Part shown: one piece after another, positions 11,486 to 22,926 of the stretch | How positions within the stretch are numbered: position 1 is the first letter of the stretch | Layout: each line of letters opens with the position of its first letter | NCBI GenBank assembly: GCA_018524725.1 | Contig: JAEUWP010000592.1 | Location: 1 to 50,621, forward strand | Source of the DNA: Podaxis mareebaensis | Lineage: Eukaryota > Basidiomycota > Agaricomycetes > Agaricales > Agaricaceae | Direction: 5' to 3' | DNA length: 50,621 nucleotides | Program-made: the position numbers and the translations under genes | Notes under the pieces: model-generated | What the model saw: only the letters and a program-made list of their open reading frames with translations | Told to the model about the DNA's origin: nothing | Database searches by the model: none

Positions 11486-11898
11486 TCCTTTCATGCTCTC
11501 ACAGGAGTGATTTGGTATTGTGGGAAAGGACTGTGAACCACATGACACAGTGTTCATTCATGGTTCGTTTGCTGAATGCTGAGTGTTGTTTACCCGCCAT
11601 TGTTGTGTCTGCACTTCTCACTCATCTCTGGAATCACAACTCAGACATTTTTGGCATGGCTTTACTCCAAATGCTCACTGAATGTGAGCTGCAGTCTCTT
11701 CCTGAAGTCCACAAAGTACAGTGCCCTTTTGAAGCCCTGGAGTTTGTGCCATCTGAGCATATGCCTGTGAGTTCAAATCAAATGCCTGTCCTGAATGTGC
11801 ACTTTGACACACGCTTTTCCCCAGAAGTTGGCAGCAGTAGGACAATCCCTGAAATCACTGGAAGATGGGCTCACGAGGGCCAGTTCCACTGGTTATAA
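11386..11898 (+). CDS. Unidentified ORF, 170 codons
   Basis: This is an open frame with no ATG-supported start I trust and no domain I recognise. Its first third overlaps repeat copy 4. The last third (from about LQMLTECELQSLPEVHKVQC) looks more protein-like. It may be an exon of a larger decayed gene together with the ORF at 11981. A non-coding reading is equally possible. Confidence 0.25.
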   Translation: MRDPFSRSLYSVAHITLCCHLSGNPPESSVTAIVLSCSHRSDLVLWERTVNHMTQCSFMVRLLNAECCLPAIVVSALLTHLWNHNSDIFGMALLQMLTECELQSLPEVHKVQCPFEALEFVPSEHMPVSSNQMPVLNVHFDTRFSPEVGSSRTIPEITGRWAHEGQFHWL

Positions 11899-11980
11899 TG
11901 ACTCTGGTGCAGAGCTCAAGACCTGAAAAGATGCTATATGAACACACTGTAAACGAGGTCAATCTGAACAGCCATCAGTC

Positions 11981-12292
11981 ATGAAACTTTCAGGGTTGGG
12001 TATCAGAGTCAAGGACTTCGCGTTTGAGAGCACACTTCCACCTGTCCCCACTGTCTATCTCCAACCACGCCAGATCCAACCATCTGTACCTAGAGACCCA
12101 AATGACCCTAATGATCCCCACTTTGTTCTTGAAGAAGAATGCAGGAAGAAAGTATACAGCTTTGCATCAACAAGGAAGATTGAGAGGACATCCACAGAAC
12201 CCATGTTAGAACCTGACATAGTGTCTTTCCCTTGTAGTGGGTTTTCAGGGATTAAACGTGCTGATGCGCAGCTTGATCTCCTGAGCTCTTGA
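11981..12292 (+). CDS. Conserved-looking C-terminal fragment, unknown function
   Basis: The frame begins MKLSGLGIRVKDFAFESTLP and contains VYLQPRQIQPSVPRDPNDPN, ERTSTEPMLEPDIV and SGIKRADAQLDLLSS before a stop at 12292. The ERT-STEP and IKRADA-LLSS patterns look like the disordered tail of an agaricomycete protein I cannot name. Composition is protein-like and more credible than the ORF upstream. It may be the last exon of a host gene whose other exons are broken. Confidence 0.4.
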   Translation: MKLSGLGIRVKDFAFESTLPPVPTVYLQPRQIQPSVPRDPNDPNDPHFVLEEECRKKVYSFASTRKIERTSTEPMLEPDIVSFPCSGFSGIKRADAQLDLLSS

Positions 12293-12747
12293 TCACCAGC
12301 TCTTCTCTGTTACCTTTTGACTCTATTATTAGTCTACCTGAGTCTACTGTTACTTCCGAAGCCTTCTATTAATGACTAATTTCATTCAGAGACTTAATAT
12401 TCCCCGCCCTTGTTGTGTGACACTGGTCTCATTTATATTTACTTACACAGATTTCCAGTATTGAAATTCCTTATAAATGACTTAAAACCCGCTTTTAGTG
12501 CCTTACAAGTGACTTAGAGCTGACCTTTCCTGCCCCTTATGATAGGCCTTACCCAGGCACTTCAATATGTTCTTAAAAAAAGCTTACTTACCAACTTGAG
12601 GAACACTTTTATTTTTCTTATTGCCTTTTAGAGCTTAAATATCTTATATGCCTTTTTGGTTTACTAAATGTAAGTCAAATATAAGTCCCAAGTCCAGTAA
12701 GACAATCAAAAGTCAGAAAAAGCACTATAAGTTTTTTCAGTTTTGCT
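12293..12747. other. Unassigned AT-rich spacer
   Basis: I find no gene, RNA or repeat here. The right edge is where LINE A sequence begins abruptly (near 12748) with no poly(T), so that LINE copy has lost its 3' half by deletion or rearrangement. Confidence 0.5.
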
Positions 12748-13818
12748 GATGTCAAAGAACACCTGTTTGGTGGTTTTGGTGGCCCACCTGAATTCAGCCC
12801 AATCTTCCCAGGACCCAGAGGTCCTGTGATGATTGAGTAAAGCTTGACACTCCCCATTCCACCAGGGTTTGGAGCATGACACAATATTGACCTCTTTGGC
12901 ACAGAAGTCCCATGCCCTAGAGAAGACCTCAGCCATGGCAGATGCCATCTCCTCAATCTAGTCGGAGTTCTGAGACCTCCTGTCTGACAATGCAGTCAGG
13001 CCTTCTGAGCACATGGTGAGGAACTCAAGTTCCTCCTCTGATTCCCTAGGCAGTGCCCACCTAGTTCCCCCCAGGGTTACACATTTGATGGGAAGTTGAA
13101 TAAGGAGGAGAGTATGGTCAGATGACCCCCTCTGTGTGGGCTCAATGCTGCAGCACAGGGTGAGAGCATTCTGTATTGAAACAAACATCAGGTCGATCAC
13201 TGAGGGGCAATCTGATGCTGTGAATGGAAAACAAGTAGGGCTAGGGACTTGGGGTTGAGCCAGATTTAGGCCGAGATCAGATGCTGTATCCAGCAGCATC
13301 TAGGACCAGTAGTGATGGGAGGGGTATGACTCTTCCCAGACACTTAAGCAGAGATTGAAATCTCCCCCCATGTAATTCAGGGGTGGTAGCTGATCCGCCA
13401 TCTCTGACAGCCAATGGACTGCTGTTTTCTCATCATCAGAGTAGACATTGAGGAGGTGACATATTGCTTCCCTCTGGAAGAGGGAGATCATCATGAGATC
13501 ATTATGGTCCACTAGATCTGTACAAAGTGATGGCCTAAGTTTAGACAGCCTGTTATGGACATAGCCCATAACACATGGCCTGGAACCCAGTTCTGTTTGC
13601 CTGATGAAGCAAGTCCACTCAGGATGCTTGGGGGCACCAACAATGTCATCACCCTCTTTCCTAACAGTAGAGGGCACTTTATGGATACTTCTCCACAGGG
13701 GTTCTTGGAGAAAGATAATATTGAATTCATTTTTGCACGATTCAAGAAGTGAGTCCACAAGAATGTAACTATAGTTAACATTCCGTGAAAAAATATGGAT
13801 GTCTGAGATCACTTTCAT
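12748..13818 (-). pseudogene. LINE A ORF2 N-terminus: EEP-type endonuclease domain
   Basis: ORF2 starts at the ATG 13818-13816, which overlaps the ORF1 stop as TAATG. One frame runs to about 12748, broken by TAG at 13300-13302 and at 12958-12960. EEP motifs appear in order: SRNVN near the start, FLQEP (metal-binding Glu), YMGGDFN (Asp/Asn), DLMFVS and GSSDHTLL (the catalytic SDH). Downstream is CSKPWWNGEC, the link to the RT domain. Endonucleases of this type nick the target so that the RT can prime from it. The TAG at 12958 stands where a Gln codon would fit (NSD*IEEM). RT and RNase H are missing from this copy. Confidence 0.8.
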
Positions 13819-16025
13819 TAAGACTGAAAGGGACACTGGGTGTCGGGATGAGTGGAGCAACGAAACATTCGGTCATGTACTTCAGAATACTTCTTTCTGA
13901 TCCAATCACCATTGAATTGGTGGGACTAGAATGGGCACTTGCAGGAGTCAGCAGCATGCTTGCCCTTGTAGTTGGGGCAGGCAAAGGATTCCCCATGAGG
14001 ACAGGAATGATCTGGCTGGGTTGGGGGGATCGGGGGGTTTGCCTTTGAGTTGCCCTTGCACAACCCACACAGGAGACAATGATTCTCATGCTTGTGAAGA
14101 CCTAAGCAAAGAGGGTAGGCATGGCCTTCACACTGGTATGCCATGGTAGGATGTCCCCATCTCCAGCAGTGCTGGCAGAGGGGAACTCTGGGGTTGGCCT
14201 TAGCTACCAGAATGCGGCAGGATTGACCAAAGATCTGTATGGTCCTGTTAATCAAGGACCTCGCTTTGATACTCCTTTGGGAGCCCCAGATTTCAAACTA
14301 GGTAGTGCACCTGTCTGATGCTGGAGAGTTTCGCTGAACTCTGACATTGTTGGCTATAGTAAACAGGTCTGCATATGGGGATTGCCTTATAGCAGCAATG
14401 ATGTCATCAGGCTTGGTATTATCATGCCCCTGATGAAGGAAGGGGACTCCAATAATCTTGAGATAAGACTTGGAGTGGGGAAGGTCTATGTCCCCTCGAG
14501 AGGTGGGGCCAAAGACCAAAGGGAGGCAGCAGCAGATGACTTTGAGGTCATCCTCCATGGTGACAACATTAGTGGCCACAATGAATCTACTGAAGCCAGG
14601 TCTGATAGATTCACTGCAAAGCTTAGACTTGTTAGAATAAATGGAGGATAAGAGGTCCAGCAGAGTGGCACTAGAGATTGGCTTAGAGCTGCTGTAGAAA
14701 ATATACCATAGTATTCGAGGTGTAACTTGACAAGATGTTAACTTGTCAAGTGCATAACTATTTACTACATTCATTGTTTACTATCACCATCCAGAACACA
14801 CAAATGATATAGTAGAAGTAGAGCAATGACATCAGAAATGACATCAGTGGAGCAAACAATGTCATGAATGACATAATGAATGAGAAGGGCAAAAATGTCC
14901 AAATCAACCAATTTACCCACTACTAACAAGACTTCACAGCGATGAGGGCCATGTTAATGGTGGCCAGCAAGTCATTGGGCATCACTGTAAGGGTAGCGAC
15001 ATCCACCATGATAATAACCTGGCACCTAGTAGGGCCAGATATAGTCATAGCAGGCTGCTTGGAGGCAGCCTTGGTGGGTTTGTTCCCAGTCACCTGCTTT
15101 TCAAGCTGGACAAGCTTCTGGGGGGGCAGAGTTGGGAACACCCTGGCGAGGTTCACCAGGTTCATTGTCTTGGCTTGTTGAGGGCCAGGGGGGGCAATTG
15201 CAACCTGGGCATAATTCCCTAGTCAGGTAGCCATGTTGATGGGAGGTGGGGGGCTCTTGGGGGCACCTCTTTTTGGTGGAACAGGCAATGGGCAGGGGCC
15301 TGTATGAGAATGGTTCCCTCCATCAAGTGCCAATGGTTGGGTGTTGATGGGGTGAGCTGGGGGCACAGCTGGTGGAGTGTCTGACTCCATTGGGGGGGGA
15401 GAAGACAGCAGAAGGGGTGAGGGCTGCCTCAGCAGAACAGGCCCTATAATTTCAACAAGCCCATCTGCCAGTGTAACTGATGAGTTAGGGAAAATCTAGA
15501 CAGGGAACCATCCAGTGTCTCTGAGAGCAGCCACCAATGTGGCAGCTGACCTTGCAACTTTGTGAAGTTTGCTTTCTGGGATGGGAGAGTTAGAATGTTC
15601 AAGCAGCCAGCCTTGTGCTGTCTCAAAGGACTCAGCTATCACCTCTGCATCCTCCCCGACACCAGACAAGGTGCCAACCAACTCTAGGGGATGGTAGCTG
15701 GAGGATCACCTATGTCTATCTGAGATGATGGTCCCAGGGTGGAAGAGGCCTGGCAAGAGTTGCCAGGGGTGGAATGAGAGTGAGCAGCTCTTGGGGTCTG
15801 CTTGACAGAGAGTTGATGGTCCTGGGACAGGGTCAGCAATGTGTAGCACTCTCTGGTAGCAGTGCTGGGTGTAGGAGGGGTAGCTTCTTCCCCCCACTCA
15901 ATGGATGCGAGTCTTGAACTCAGGGACACTACTGAGGTGTCTGCTGAGGCAAAGCAGCAGCCAGGGGTGGGTTCCCCTGCACATGATCCACCTTGACCTC
16001 TCAAAGATTCGGATTGGTGTGACAT
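13818..16025 (-). pseudogene. LINE A ORF1 (Gag-like, zinc knuckles), interrupted
   Basis: The ATG is at 16025-16023 (MSHQSES) and the stop TAA at 13820-13818. The N-terminal half is acidic and Pro/Ser-rich. A folded region follows (TMNLVNLARVFPTLPPQKL, then RCQVIIMVDVATLTV and SKSYLKIIGVPF), which I take as the RNA-binding part by position. The C-terminus has knuckles of the form CQHCWRWGHPT...C and CLLCGLC...C. Internal stops (for example at 13926-13928, where another copy supports Trp) and the solo LTR make it dead. LINE ORF1 proteins coat the element RNA. A second copy at 42802-44200 confirms the order. Confidence 0.72.
14630..14928. mobile_element. Solo LTR, family 1, 5-bp TSD AGACT
   Basis: The 299-bp insertion starts TGTTAGAATAAA and ends CTACTAACA, with TG..CA termini and inverted TGTTAG/CTAACA ends. 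It is flanked by AGACT at 14625-14629 and 14929-14933. Removing it restores the LINE A ORF1 seen intact at this point in the copy near 43890. Inside is a 9-bp inverted repeat CTTGACAAG/CTTGTCAAG (about 14727-14751). No internal coding region is present, so it is a solo LTR left by recombination. Confidence 0.85.
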
Positions 16026-16146
16026 ATTAGTTGATGTGTACCCCACCCAATGTCAGATCAGGTGACCTCAAGGCTTTGGAAGGCAAGTAGGACAATGAGC
16101 AGATAGTGTTTCCCAAATAGGAAGGTAGTGGTACAAGGTCAAGAAG

Positions 16147-17927
16147 TGTGACAATGGCACCCTCATAGCCCAGGCCAAAGCCTGGGATGATAACCTGCAG
16201 GCATTTCAGAGTGCTTATGCAATCATTTTTAGACTGTTTGTCATATTCACCCTGGTCCTGGAACATTCTAAATCAGAGCTTTTTCACTTCTCCAGGAAGC
16301 CTGGAGATGACAACCCACTGATTGATCTGGGATTTGCCCTGTTTACCAGTGATACTCTTCTTAGACCCAAGCCACATTGGCAGTACCTGGGATTCTATTT
16401 CAATTGACAGCTCTCATTCAAGGAGCATGTCAGGTACTACTCTACCAAATCCCTATCAACTGTTAAGGTGATGGGGATGCTTAGTAATTCCTCATGTGGT
16501 CTGACCTCAATCAGAAGCACACACTTTATAGAGCATGTGTGGTGCCCATAGCCACCTATGGGTTCTGCCTCTGGTATTTCCTGGGAGCATACAACAAGCT
16601 ACTCCTCAGATCTCTCTCCAAGATGCAGCATAAAGCAGTGCTCTGGATTATCAGAGCTTTCAAAACATCTCCAACCAGGGGGAGCAAGGCCCTAGCAGGC
16701 CTAATCCCCTTTCATTTGCATCTCAAGAAGTTTGCTGAGAGGGCATGCTTCAGGCTTCACACCCTGTCCCCAAACCATGCCCTTAGGGCCATTTTGGGGA
16801 ATGACTACTCTATGGGAGTGCCTCTCCACCCCAGATCTATCACCCTCATGATGCCTAGGCAGTGTGAGAAGGCAGGTGGTCCCCTTATCTCCTCCAACAA
16901 AAAGTTGGATGAGATTAGTAAATGGTTCGAGCCAGATGCTGATGAGGCCCAGCCTGGATATCGCCTTCTCAACTGGTTTCAAGATTAGGTCGAGTTCTGA
17001 GCTGCCCTCCAGGATGAGGAAGACTGGGCAAGGTACATCCAACAGATGGAGACCATCTTGAGAGAGGCAGAACACTCCCCTGATACAGCCTACTGTAGAA
17101 CTGATGCAAGCCAGCCCACTCATGGCTTTTACCAGGCTGTCTCAGTGGCATTAGTATATCACTGTGGAAACCTAGTCAATGTGACCAGGAGAGCGGTAGG
17201 CTATGTTACTGCACTGGATGTGGAACTCTTTGCCATTCATCTGGCACTGGCACAGGCCATAGGTCTGGAAGGGGTCAACACAATTTTGATATGGACAGAC
17301 TCACTGGCTTCTGCCAAGAGATCTGTTGACCCATCTCCCATGTCAGGGCAATCACATGCCCTCACTGTGATCCATCTCCTCACACCATGGCTATCCCAAC
17401 TGGGGAGAAAGCTTCAATTCTGGGAGGTCCCTTCTGGGGACCCCTGGGCATCTGAAGAATGTTGTGAACTCATGCCTTGGCACTTGGAAGGCTGTCTTCC
17501 AGGAGCCGATACAAGGGTCACCAGTTCCTCAAGGTTCTGGACCCAGGCTCTAAACAGCCACTACAGCCCAGGTACTACTCTAGTGGCACCTGGTTTTCAC
17601 TTCTCAAGGGTGCCCCCCCCTTCCACAACAGCACACTTTGCAAGGTGTATTCTAGGACATGCCCCCATCAGGTTATACAAGATCCAGTTTTTCCCATAGG
17701 AGGAATTCTCCTATCCATACAGCTCAGCCATGGTCGAGACACATGACCACATCTTGCAGTACTGCAAGTGCTTCAAGGAACACATCAGGGGCCCTATCTA
17801 TTTAGGGGACTTAATCAAATTTCTGAAAACAAACACCTTGGCATTTGCTTTCAGGGCCAATCCCTCAGGTATTGGATAACAGCCAAACCTGGTCCAGTTA
17901 TAGACCCTGGGCCCAGCCCTCAAGTCC
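16147..17927 (+). mobile_element. LINE A, segment 2 (plus strand): RT thumb, RNase H, C-terminus
   Basis: This plus-strand LINE A copy begins within the RT catalytic motif (VDNGTLIAQAKAWDDN) and runs through LVLEHSKSEL, FKEHVRYYSTKSL, RACVVPIATYG, the RNase H residues (CRTDAS, DVELFAI, WTDSLAS) and the C-terminal zinc motif (about 17720-17770). A deletion near 17449 removes the end of RNase H, and stops occur at 16407-16409, 16986-16988 and 17697-17699. ORF2 ends at about 17877. Its 3' UTR is split by segment 3 and resumes at 20341. Confidence 0.8.
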
Positions 17928-20326
17928 TTTTTTTTTTTTTTTTTTATTCACCAATTTATATACTGGTGCTCGGTCGCAGTCTGGTTGCAGAATACATCAC
18001 TGTATCTACTCTATGTAAGATGATGCTAGGGATAAGCTCCCCATGGGCTAACATGTGCTTGCCTCCTAAAGGCTACCAAGTGCAGGAAGAGGACAGTGCA
18101 GAGGCACTGCCAGACTAGCTACTCCCCAGTCCAGTCCCCCTGCCCACCTCCAAAGGCCCCTGGAAGCCATTCCCCAAAGGGACCCACAACCAGAACAATG
18201 GGTCAATTCCCAGTTAACCACTACTAGCATAGAGCCAGTGGACACCAATAGAAGCAGTCAGATAGGTGTTAGTTTGCCATAAAGGACTCAAAGGCTAGGC
18301 CCAAGGTTCATAACTGGACCAGGTTTGGCAGTTATCCAATACTTGAGGGGTCAGCCCTGAAAGCAAATATGAAAGTGTTTGTTTTCAGGAATTTAATCAA
18401 GTCCCCCAAATAGATGGGGCCCTTGATGTGGTCCTTGAAGTGTGTGCAGCACTGCAAGATGTGATCACGCATCTCAACCATGGCCAAGCCGCATGGACAG
18501 GAAGCTTCCTCCTGTGGGAAGAACTGGATCTTGTAAGACCCAATGGGGGTGTGTCCTAGAACACACCTTGCAAAGTGTGCCAACACTGAAGGTGGGGTAC
18601 CTTTAAGGAGAGAGAACCATGTGCCACTGGAGTGGTACCTGGGCTGTAGCAGCTGTTTAGAGCCTGGGTCTAGAACTTCAAGGAACTGGTGACCCCAATA
18701 TTTCAGCTCCCAGAAGATAGCCTTCCAGGCATTGAGGCAGGAGTTTACAATGTTCTTCAGATGTTGATTCAGGGATTGAACCACCTGTGTCCCAATGGCT
18801 ACAGGCAGGAGGCTGGAGGCGTGCTCATGAGCCTCCCCATGAATTTCCCAGGAATCCCCAGATAGGACCTCCCAGAATTGAATTTTCTTTCCCAGTTGGG
18901 ATAACCATGGAGTGAGAAAACAAATCACAGTGAGGGTGTATTGCTGCCCTGATGTGGGAGAGGGATCAACAGCTCTCTTAGCTGATGCCAGGGAGTCTGT
19001 CTAAACCAGAATAGTATTGACACCTTCTAGGCCTACTGCCTGGGCAAGTGCCAATCGAATTGCAAGGAGTTCTGTATCTGGTGCAGTAATATCGCCTACC
19101 ACTCTCCTGGTTGCATTGACTAGGTTTCCATGGTGGTACACCAAGGCCGCTGAGACAGCTTGGTAGAGGCCATGAGTGGGCCAGCTTGCATCGGCTCCAC
19201 AGTAGGCTGTATCAGGGGAGTGTTCCACCTCTCTCAAGACGATCTCCATCTGTTGCAGATATCTCACCCAGTCTTCCTCATCCCAGAGGGCTGCTCTAAA
19301 CTTGACTTGTTCTTGGAACCAATTGAGCAAGTGACATCCGGGCCAGGCTTCATCAGCATCTGGCTCAAATCATTTGCTAATCTCATCCAACTTCTCATTG
19401 GAGGAGATAAGGGGGCCACCTGCCTTCTCACACTGTCTAGGAGTCATGAGGGCGATAGATCTAGGGTGGGGGGCCACTCCCATAGAGAATTCATTTCCCA
19501 GTAATGCCCTAAGGACATGATTGGGAGAGAGGGTGTGAAGTCTGAAGCTTGCCCTTTCAGTGAGCTTCTTGAGGTGTAAATGGAAAGGGATGAGGCCTGC
19601 CAGGGCCTCACTCCCTCCAGTTGGAGACATTCTGAAGGCACCAATGATCCAAAGTGTAGCTTTCCACTGCATCATTGAGAGAGATTTGAGGAGTAGCTTA
19701 TTGTGAGCTCCTAGAAAGTACTAAAGGTGGAACCCATAGGTGGCTATGGGCACCACACATACTCTATAGAGTGTACACTTCTGATCCAATGTCAACCTGT
19801 GCGAGGAGTTACCCAATATCCCCATCACCTTAACCATCAATAGGGATTTTGTGGAATAGTACCTGACATGCTCTTTGAATGAGAGCCATCGATCAAAGTA
19901 GAACCTCAGGTACCGCCAGTACAGTCTGGGTCTAAGTGGAGTGTCACCAGTGAATGGGGTAAACCTCAGATCTATTGGTGGATTGTCATCTCCATGTTTC
20001 TGTGAGAAGTGATAAAGCTCTGATTTGGAATGTTCCAAAACAAGAGCAAAGGCAACAAAAAGTCTAAAGATTATTGCATAGGTGCTTCTGAGTGCCTGCA
20101 GATTGTCATCCCAAGTCTTAGCCTGGGCTATGAGAGTGCTGTCATCCATGTATGAAAGGAGGGTGACTCTGAGGGGTGCTGCTTCCCTATCAAATAACTT
20201 CATCAGGGGAGCCAGATACAAAGCAGAAAGGATGGGGGACAAGGCAGATCCTTGTCCCACACTGATGTCTGCATCCATGGGATCTGAGGAGAACTGTCCC
20301 CAAAGATAGGAGGTAGCTCGCCTGAC
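17928..20326 (-). mobile_element. LINE A, segment 3: 5'-truncated insertion with 14-bp TSD
   Basis: A poly(T) (poly(A) on the element's strand) starts at about 17928, followed by the 3' UTR and ORF2 from the C-terminus back to the RT palm. The target duplication CCCTCAAGTCCTTT is at 17917-17930 and 20327-20340, so the insertion sits in the 3' UTR of segment 2. ORF2 (20326 to 18332) keeps one frame for 2 kb, with TAG stops at 19721-19723 and 19001-19003 where the other copies have Trp (TGG), and a third stop at 19370-19372. The RT motif reads YMDDST here. RNase H Asp/Glu positions (GADAS, DTELLAI) and the CPC...H...CC zinc motif are kept. Confidence 0.85.
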
Positions 20327-20340
20327 CCCTCAAGTCCTTT

Positions 20341-20694
20341 ATAGTGAATTAATGCCTATCTGACTGCTTCTATTGGTATCCACTGGCTCTATGCTAGTAG
20401 TGGTTAACTGGGAATTGACCCATTGTTCTGGTTGCAGGTCTCCTTGGGGATCAGCTTCTGGGGGCCTTTGGAGGTGGATAGGGGGACCAGACTGGGGAGT
20501 AGCTTGTCTGGCAGCACTTTTGCACTGCCCTCATCCTGTGCTTGGTAGCCTTTGGGAAGCAAGTGCATGTCAGCACACAAGGAGCTTATCCCTTGCATCA
20601 TTTTACATAGAGTAGATATTGTGATGTATTCTGCAACCAGACTGCATTCAAGCACCGGTATATAAATTGTTGAACAAAAAAAAAAAAAAAAAAA
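20341..20694 (+). mobile_element. LINE A, segment 2: remaining 3' UTR and poly(A)
   Basis: This continues the plus-strand 3' UTR after the segment 3 insertion and ends TATAAATTGTTGAAC plus about 19 A (to 20694). The next base starts element N sequence (GATCCACC, compare GGATCTACC at 48390). Confidence 0.8.
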
Positions 20695-21437
20695 GATCCA
20701 CCACACCTCCTCTCCCTACTTCCCCCCCCATTGGGGTACTGGGATTTTCAGGGAGACAAAGTCAATCCCCATCCCCTTCACTCTCTGCTGGATACATCCA
20801 GACAGAGGAAGTGTTAGCAGTGATGAATCTTATTGACAGGGTAACCCAGTGGGCTTACCAAGCTGTTGCACAAAGGCAGTTCCTTCCAGGAGCTGCAGGG
20901 CATCTTGCCCTCTCAGTGATAGAGCTTATACAGGCTCTCTCACCACTACCAGAGGTTGAGCAAGTGCTCACCTTAATTATGAGTGACTCCTCACACTGAG
21001 GAGTCACAGGCCCCAGTTACTAACACTAGCAGTATTAGAATAAACGGGAACGTTGTTAGATGTTGCCTGAGTAGCACTGGATGGCTTAGAGCAGGTATTG
21101 CAAAAGCAAAGGCCATAATATTTGAGGTGTAACTTGACAAGGAATTGACTTGTTGAGTGCATGACTTTATACTACATAAAGTATCTATTTATAAATGGAC
21201 CCAGGTAACCCCAGGTAGATGGAAGCTAATGGAACATCAAAGAAGTCAATAGAACATCTGATACATAAATAGAATGATGACATCATAGAAGGGCCTAGAC
21301 CCAAAATCATCTGATTACCCACTTCTAACAAGCAGTCTGTTTGCAGACTCTGGCTACATGTCTATGGAGGCATCAGCTTCCACACCTTTATCTAGGCTAT
21401 GAGTATCACACTCAAGTGCCAATTCAGCTCAGGGTAG
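20695..21437 (+). mobile_element. Element N fragment (plus strand)
   Basis: It matches the intact element N from about 48391 to 48874: the ORF portion reading LPTSPPIGVLGFSGRQSQSP, SLSAGYIQTEEVLAVMNLID and GAAGHLALSVIELIQALSPL. The 5' part and everything past the ORF end are missing. A solo LTR interrupts it at 21033-21330. It is followed directly by the poly(T) of an oppositely oriented element N. Confidence 0.75.
21033..21330. mobile_element. Solo LTR, family 1 relative, 5-bp TSD AGCAG
   Basis: The 298-bp insertion starts TATTAGAATAAACG and ends CTTCTAACA, flanked by AGCAG at 21028-21032 and 21331-21335. It resembles the solo LTR at 14630 at both ends and at GAGGTGTAACTTGACAAG, but is much diverged elsewhere. 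The first dinucleotide has decayed from TG to TA. The target is the element N ORF, which resumes exactly after it (compare 48768). Confidence 0.85.
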
Positions 21438-22926
21438 TTTTTTTTTTTTTTTTTTTAACATCAACAATTTATTATGTGGGGCTTGATCGCAGTCCATGCC
21501 TGCACATAGAATCACTACATACAGGATGTCTAAAATGTACACTAGACTGTTACACACCAACATAGTCACACCTCCCAAGGGCTACCATGACCAGGATGAA
21601 TACCAAGTTGACATCAGCTTTGTGTCTCTGGGACCCCCCAACAGTGTGCTCCCAGTCCCCATGCTTTGGCACATCAATGTTAATTCACCGTAAACCTCCA
21701 CCTTGATGGAAGTTAACCAGGCACTGAAGGGAGGCGAGATAATTACCTCCACAGGGGGGAGGGTGAACTCCCTGATATCACCTCAGACTGCACATCAGCC
21801 ATCAGTGCACAGGAGAATAGAAATTGAACAGGTCCCATATTTAGTGAGTGGTGCTCAGGGGCATACACCCTGATTAGAAGCCTCACAGGAATACACTTGG
21901 CAGCTCTCATAGAGAGCATACCCAATAATGTTCACTTCCCCTTGTGGGGAGAGGGATGGTGTAGCCAGTAGCTGCAGCAATAGGGGGGAATGTAAAATGT
22001 CCTGCAGAAGAGCCACATCAGGACAAGTGTGGGTGCTCTGACAAAGCACTTGGCGAGTGGTGCTCAGGCCAACTAGGTATTGTAATAGCAAGTCACTTTA
22101 GTGACTTGCCAGATGATAGGGAATAGCCAAATGTTGGCCATTGCCTGAATCCCTAGGGCCAATGCCCATCAGGAGGCAACATATTAGAAGAGACCATATA
22201 CTAATGGTAGTGCCAGTGGTAACAATGCCACCAGCTAGAACTACCCTGAGTTGAATTAGCCCCTGAGTGTGGTACTCATGGCCTAGATAAAGGTGTAGAA
22301 GCTGATACCTCCATAGACATGTAGCCAGAGTCTGCAAACAGACTGCTGGTGTCAGTGACTGGGGCCTGTGACCCCTCAGTGTGAGGAGTCACTGCCCAGG
22401 CAGGAGATGACTCTTCTGGAACAGAAGAGTCACTCATAATTAAGGTGAGCACTTGCTCAACCTCTGGTAGTGGTGAGAGAGCCTGTATAAGCTCCATCAC
22501 CAAGAGGGCAAGATGCCCTGCAGCTCCTGGAAGGAACTGCCTTTGTGCAACAGCTTGGTGAGCCCACTAGGTCACCCTGTCAATGAGATTCATCGCCACT
22601 AGCACTTTCTCTGTCTGGACATATCCAGCAGGGAGTGAGGGGGATGGAGATTGACCTTGTCTCCCTGAAAATCCCAGTGCCCCAATGGGGGGGGAGGTAG
22701 GGAGAGGAGGCATGGTAGATCCTTCATCATGGGTGATAAAGGTATCAGACAATAAGTATGCATAGAGTACAGCATCAGCCCTCTGTTGAGCACATTGGGC
22801 AAAGATATGAAGACAGACACTCTCATTGAGTATCTGTGCCTTCTGGATAGTTGTGCGGCTGAGTAGCCACTCTAGAGCATAGTGCCGAGGCACCTGGGAG
22901 TCCTCCTGGAGGTCATCTGGGAGGTC
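21438..22926 (-). mobile_element. Element N, 5'-truncated copy (minus strand)
   Basis: Poly(T) at 21438 is followed on the minus strand by the element N 3' UTR (AATTTATTATG... on the plus strand), the two conserved hairpins (22087-22110 and 22122-22142) and the ORF. It is cut at 22926, where the poly(T) of LINE A segment 4 begins inside what would be the 5' part of the ORF. Confidence 0.8.
22276..22893 (-). pseudogene. Element N protein, decayed copy
   Basis: It is homologous to the intact 241-codon ORF at 48142-48867, from the residues after the acidic start (HYALEWLLSRTTIQKAQ) to SGYMSMEVSASTPLSRP. A TAG at 22567-22569 (RVT*WAHQ) stands where the intact copy has CAG (Gln). The family has no domain I recognise. 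Confidence 0.7.

Larger units (their letters stand above)
12748..16148 (-). mobile_element. LINE A, segment 1: 5' half (ORF1 and EEP endonuclease)
   Basis: This is the only minus-strand copy that reaches the 5' end of the family. The element's first bases, CACTTCTTGACC on the minus strand (16148-16137), also begin the plus-strand copy at 42681, which defines the start. It carries ORF1, the endonuclease part of ORF2 and the first residues after it, then stops at about 12748. A solo LTR (14630-14928) is inserted in ORF1. At 16147/16149 it abuts a plus-strand LINE A piece. Confidence 0.8.
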
